Positions 60,532-64,000 of a DNA stretch of 64,000 bases are shown here, in pieces (the first letter of the stretch is position 1; every line of letters starts with the position of its first letter). Origin of the DNA: Cololabis saira. Lineage: Eukaryota; Chordata; Actinopteri; Beloniformes; Belonidae. The notes beneath the pieces were generated by a model that saw only the letters and a list, made by a program, of their open reading frames with translations, was not told the DNA's origin and searched no databases. The stretch spans positions 15,554,690 to 15,618,689 of the forward strand of contig NC_084601.1 of assembly GCF_033807715.1 (NCBI RefSeq), in the 5' to 3' direction. Both the position numbers and the translations under genes were made by a program.

Positions 60532-63500
60532 GTACCTTTTTTGAAATGAATTGATTGATTTATTTCCCCAGTTTTCATTACGGGGCCTTTAATTTGCACC
60601 ATGTTACCCGTAAGGTTGTCCATAGCAGCGCTATGCGTCCTTTGGCATCGCTCTTGTGCCATCGAGAGTCACGGTTTTGGATGTAGCTAAAGGAAACACT
60701 ATTAACTTGGAAAAATATCTGATTGGTTGGACTTCAGCTCGTGAAGTGTGGAAAAACTATTTAAAAAATGAAAATCCCCCACAATGGCTTTCCTCGAAAG
60801 GCTTATTTTAAAAACCTTGTTCAACCCCACCGTCAAGCAGTTCTTTGTGCAGTGTGACTTCTGTCTATGGCAGAGCAAAGCAACTGCAGCGGGGCCAACA
60901 GCTGCACCAATGCAACTTTTGTTTGCGTTGGTGCAGCAGTTTACGAGGCTTCGGAGACCGTTGCCAAGTGGCAGCAAACACTGTGACAGGTAGGTGTTTG
61001 TTTGCTGAGATACACCTGTGTGCACGCCGCTGTTATTTGCAGGGAAAAGATTTCACTTTCCCATGTATCTCATGGATTGCTGCCCGTGTGTCTTCCCCTT
61101 CAGGACAGCTGGGAGATTGTGGAGGGCCTGCGCGGGGTTCCTGCCAGCATGCAGGAGCCGGACAAACATGAGGGTTTTCTGCTCAAGAGGAGGAAGTGGC
61201 CGATGAAAGGATGGCACAAGGTGAAAGCCTCAGCAGGCATCTTAAAGCTTCGGGCAGCAACATCAGCGGGATCTCTGCCGCAGTCTGTTTATAGTAAACT
61301 CAATCGGTTTGATTCAATTGTCTTAATGTAGTTTAGTAAATAAATAGCAAACCATATTGTCATCTCAGAATGACTAACTACATCTCTATCCTTCTATCTT
61401 TGAATGCCTCAAGTTATTCCCACATTTCCTCCACTTTGTCATGCATTGCTATATATTTCCTTCTGTCCGTTTCTTTCACTTCCAGCTGATTATACTGTAG
61501 CCTTGACTCACCCCCCCCCCCCACCGCTAGTGAGTGGACACTCATGCATACTCTGCAGCGCATCACCATAGAACTGACGCTTTATTGTCCACTTTACTGA
61601 TAACGGGTCCTTTAGCTCCGTCAGAGTGCCATGTCAGCGTACACTTCTGCTTGTAAGGCTAAAACGCGCTTGGACTCTGTGGTTACGTCTGTGTGATCTT
61701 CAAGCTCACTGCTGCTGTTGTCTAACTTGAATGGCACATTTGAGGGAAATTTGGTGTTTTAATGCACAATGTCTGCATGCGTTTTTTGTTAATTTAACTC
61801 TTCAAAATGCAAGAATCACATCACTCATGTAAATCAAAAAATGTAATCGTGTTTTTTTGTTTCCATGATACTTAGAGATACTTCGTTTTGGACAAAGGCA
61901 TCTTGAAGTATGCAAAGCGGGGAAATGATGTAGGTGTCACTTCACAAATATCCGTCTGTCAATTTCACAACATTTAAAAGTTGGAACTAAAAATCCTTGT
62001 ACAGTTGCAGAAAGGAAAGATCCATGGCTGCATAGATGTTGGCCTCTCCGTCATGTCAATCAAAAAGAAAGCCATGTGCATCGACCTGGACACGGAGGAC
62101 AACATTTATCACCTTAAGGTAAATGCTTAAAAAGTTTTGTGTAACTCCATAGGACAGTGTGGTGCCCGAGTTGTGAAAAGACTAAACAAATGCCTCACTA
62201 GCTGCAGGCCTTTTCAGTCAGGGACTTTCTTGGATTTGCATCTCCTAATCTGGTTCTTTGGCACACAGGTGAAGTCTCCGGAGCTGTTTGAGGAGTGGGT
62301 GTCGAAGCTGCGTCACCACCGAGTGTTTCGGCAGCATGAAATTTCTACATATCCTCATGAGAGGCACCTCTTCCACCCTCACGCCTCACCCTCCCTCAGT
62401 GATTCACTTAGAAAAGTAAGCTGTCAAACAGAGTTGAGGGGCGGATGAAAAAAAAGTCGAAAGGTTGTGTCATGCCAGCCTAATCGTTTGCTTTACAAAG
62501 CTTGCATTGTTACAGTTAACAATAACTAATAATAATACTTTAATACAGTTAAAAAGAAACTTAGTGCACCATTCTTTTCCTTACCCTGCTTTTCTGTCTC
62601 AAACAGCGGTCCACGCTCACCAAGCAGGCTTCGGTCCACCAGGCCATGGTCAGCTCCTGGCTCCACTCATCAGATGACATGAACAAGTGCTGCAAAGGTT
62701 GATTGCTTTTTCTTCTCTTCTTTTTTTTTTTTGTCACCCTTCTCTGCTTTCTTGACTCTCAAATAGTCGCTTGTTTTGGCCGTCGTTGCAGATTGTCAGC
62801 AGTTTTAACCGCAGCATGTGTCACTGCAGTCTTTAATGATCTGTTCTTCCCTGCCTCATTGTGCCTGCATGGACCTTCACTCTCATCTAATAATAATCTG
62901 TTCTTCACACAGAGTTGGAGGAATGTGAATCTTATCTGCTGGAGCTCAACCTGCTGCTTAAGAGCATGGAGGTCGTGCACCGCACATACTCGGCTCCGGC
63001 CATCAGCGGACTGCCAGTAAGGACAGACAGCCGTATTAAGTTTGCCGTAGAGTAATTTCTAGGGATATTCCTTCATCCTACTTCTGCATCTATTTTGCTA
63101 CAACAGGCATCAACATATGATATCCCCAAAAAAGAGAAGCGACCACGGAGATGGCGATCCAAAAATAATGGCAAAGAAGCCAAACCCACACTACAAGTAC
63201 ATTTGCAGCCTCTGTTTTTTATGCATTTTTTTAATACCAGTAAACCAACATCATGGAGGGAATATTTGTGAAAATAATGCCGCATCTTTCTCTGCGCTTG
63301 ACGACCAGGTCCCAAGCTGCATCTCCTCCCAGTCTCCTCGCCTTCATGCCTCCAATCCCAACCTATCCACCACAGTCTCCCAGGAGCCCGGTCCCGTATC
63401 CCCAGATTCACCCACAGACGTGTCTCGTCTGCAGGAAGACTTCTACCGACTGGCTAACAACAGTGAGTCCGTGCCTGGCACACTGCTAGGGCATGTGTTT

Positions 63501-63969
63501 GCTGTCGAGACAAAAATGCTTTTCATGCCTTTTGCTTTTATATAGCAACATGGTTTCCATAACAGCTCTCTACCTCCTTTCCCCCTCCTTTTTTTTCCCT
63601 GTATCGGTTACTCGATTCTCTCCAGTCCACGTTACTCTGAAATCAGCATATAGCTCCATGGTAGTAGAAAGAGACAGGCTTAAGCACACCATCGACCTGC
63701 AGGCCCCCCAGCCGGCTCAAGTCATGGGTTTGAAGGCTGGCTACTCCTCGGTGAGAGACACTAAATCAAAACTCCTGGCGCTGAATGACGCCATCCTGCA
63801 TCTGTCTAATTTTCTCTCAACCCATGTCTTTAATCAGGATTGTGCAGATGCGCCCCACTCGCTGGTCCACCAGGTCTCCAATGAGAGCAAAGCATCTATT
63901 CCAGAGTCTATTTCAGAGTTCTTTGATGCTCAGGAGTACCTCATCTCGTCTTCTTCATCTGAGAATGAG
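60469..63969 (+). CDS. osbpl3: Oxysterol-binding protein-related protein 3 (ORP3), N-terminal eleven coding exons, partial
   Basis: Lipid-transfer protein acting at ER-plasma membrane contacts; the family binds phosphoinositides by the PH domain and VAP proteins by FFAT motifs. Exons: 60469-60531, 61104-61220, 61876-61929, 62005-62118, 62269-62415, 62607-62697, 62913-63016, 63107-63196, 63309-63462, 63626-63750 and 63838-63969. They give 397 residues with all phases closing. Seen: [11 protein letters not shown] (22-32), a PH domain (about 44-143) with [27 protein letters not shown] and the final-helix Trp126, the Ser-rich RTYSAPAI motif (about 218-225), PRRWRSKN, and the FFAT core EFFDAQE (380-386) followed by SSSSENE. 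These match ORP3 best among ORP3/6/7. The ORD domain is beyond the right edge. The human segment ALAQNTDLKERL is not present before the FFAT exon. Confidence 0.94.
60532..61103. other. osbpl3 intron between coding exons 1 and 2
   Basis: 572 bp. Nothing recognised beyond splice signals. Confidence 0.7.
61104..61220 (+). CDS. osbpl3: osbpl3 coding exon 2 (start of PH domain)
   Basis: Acceptor CCCCTTCAG/GACAGC; donor [23 protein letters not shown] through [16 protein letters not shown]. Confidence 0.95.
61221..61875. other. osbpl3 intron between coding exons 2 and 3
   Basis: 655 bp with a poly(C) run at about 61512-61522. Nothing else recognised. Confidence 0.7.
61876..61929 (+). CDS. osbpl3: osbpl3 coding exon 3 (PH domain)
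   Basis: Acceptor ATACTTAG/AGATAC; donor AATGAT/GTAGGT. Encodes [18 protein letters not shown]. Confidence 0.93.
62005..62118 (+). CDS. osbpl3: osbpl3 coding exon 4 (PH domain)
   Basis: Starts [20 protein letters not shown] and ends EDNIYHLK; donor CTTAAG/GTAAAT. A second acceptor six bases further (at 62010) stays in frame and would drop Leu-Gln. The first is preferred because it matches the length of human IEREKLHGC. Confidence 0.93.
62269..62415 (+). CDS. osbpl3: osbpl3 coding exon 5 (end of PH domain)
   Basis: Acceptor GCACACAG/GTGAAG; donor AGAAAA/GTAAGC. Encodes [20 protein letters not shown], then [15 protein letters not shown] and a Ser-rich end. Confidence 0.95.
62607..62697 (+). 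CDS. osbpl3: osbpl3 coding exon 6
   Basis: Acceptor CTCAAACAG/CGGTCC; donor CAAAG/GTTGAT. Encodes [20 protein letters not shown] then [10 protein letters not shown] (human SSEDMEKCSK). Confidence 0.93.
62913..63016 (+). CDS. osbpl3: osbpl3 coding exon 7
   Basis: Acceptor TTCACACAG/AGTTGG; donor CTGCCA/GTAAGG. Encodes [20 protein letters not shown] then [14 protein letters not shown]. Confidence 0.95.
63107..63196 (+). CDS. osbpl3: osbpl3 coding exon 8
   Basis: Acceptor GCTACAACAG/GCATCA; donor CTACAA/GTACAT. Encodes [20 protein letters not shown] then [10 protein letters not shown] (human FESPKKEKRSHRRWRSRAIG). Confidence 0.94.
63309..63462 (+). CDS. osbpl3: osbpl3 coding exon 9
   Basis: Acceptor GACGACCAG/GTCCCA; donor AACA/GTGAGT. 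Contains [20 protein letters not shown] and a Ser/Pro stretch ending [11 protein letters not shown] (human MQEDLCHIAHK). Confidence 0.92.
63626..63750 (+). CDS. osbpl3: osbpl3 coding exon 10
   Basis: Acceptor TCTCTCCAG/TCCACG; donor TCCTCG/GTGAGA. Encodes [20 protein letters not shown] and [12 protein letters not shown]. Confidence 0.93.
63838..63969 (+). CDS. osbpl3: osbpl3 coding exon 11 (FFAT motif)
   Basis: Acceptor TTTAATCAG/GATTGT; donor AATGAG/GTCAGA. Encodes [20 protein letters not shown] then [14 protein letters not shown]. Preceding intron only 87 bp. Sequence after the donor is intron to the window edge. Confidence 0.93.
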
Positions 63970-64000
63970 GTCAGACGGTACCTGATGCATGCTGTTGTTG

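Overview
The window is vertebrate nuclear DNA, most likely from a percomorph-type teleost fish. The supporting signs are intron-split vertebrate genes with GT/AG junctions, CpG-rich first exons, dense (CA/GT)n microsatellites, and fish-type repeats (Rex1-like, RTE-like, Tc1-like and hAT-like elements, plus foldback MITEs). I could not fix the species, or which teleost duplicate (a or b) each gene is.

Four protein-coding genes are recognised from their exons. (1) jazf1, minus strand: coding exons 1-3 at 8991-8877, 1218-1146 and 276-80. The zinc-finger 3' exons lie beyond the left edge. (2) creb5, plus strand: nine coding exons from 22917 to 36008, 498 codons, complete apart from uncertainty about the upstream exon(s). 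A CpG-rich probable promoter and noncoding first exon lies at about 20.66-21.29 kb. (3) tril, minus strand: one intact 823-codon exon at 40702-38231, tail to tail with creb5. (4) osbpl3, plus strand: eleven coding exons from 60469 to 63969 giving the PH domain and the FFAT motif. The lipid-binding ORD domain is beyond the right edge. A probable promoter and noncoding first exon lies at about 52.06-52.23 kb.

The genes do not form a pathway. Jazf1 is a nuclear zinc-finger cofactor, Creb5 a bZIP factor of the ATF2 group, Tril a membrane LRR co-receptor of TLR signalling, and Osbpl3 a lipid-transfer protein at ER contact sites. The jazf1-creb5-tril order is the same as on human 7p15-p14. As I recall the human map, OSBPL3 is not directly beside TRIL there.

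The rest is intron and intergenic DNA rich in mobile elements. These include two full-length copies of one hAT-like element with perfect 8-bp target duplications and a long internal foldback, another hAT-like element with a perfect 8-bp duplication, three tiny palindromes made only of Tc1-like ends, a strand-switching 20-bp satellite, and LINE tails with a nested insertion.

No bacterial-type operon, CRISPR array or clearly new system is present. The observations most worth following are: a GC-rich inverted-repeat MITE present exactly three times, each within about 250 bp of a CpG-rich first exon (jazf1, creb5, osbpl3); three perfect TGACGTCA CRE sites confined to creb5, one fused to an E-box at the probable promoter; a perfect 26-bp-stem hairpin just inside jazf1 intron 1; and a cluster of short, charged, amphipathic reading frames at 47.5-48.3 kb of unknown nature.
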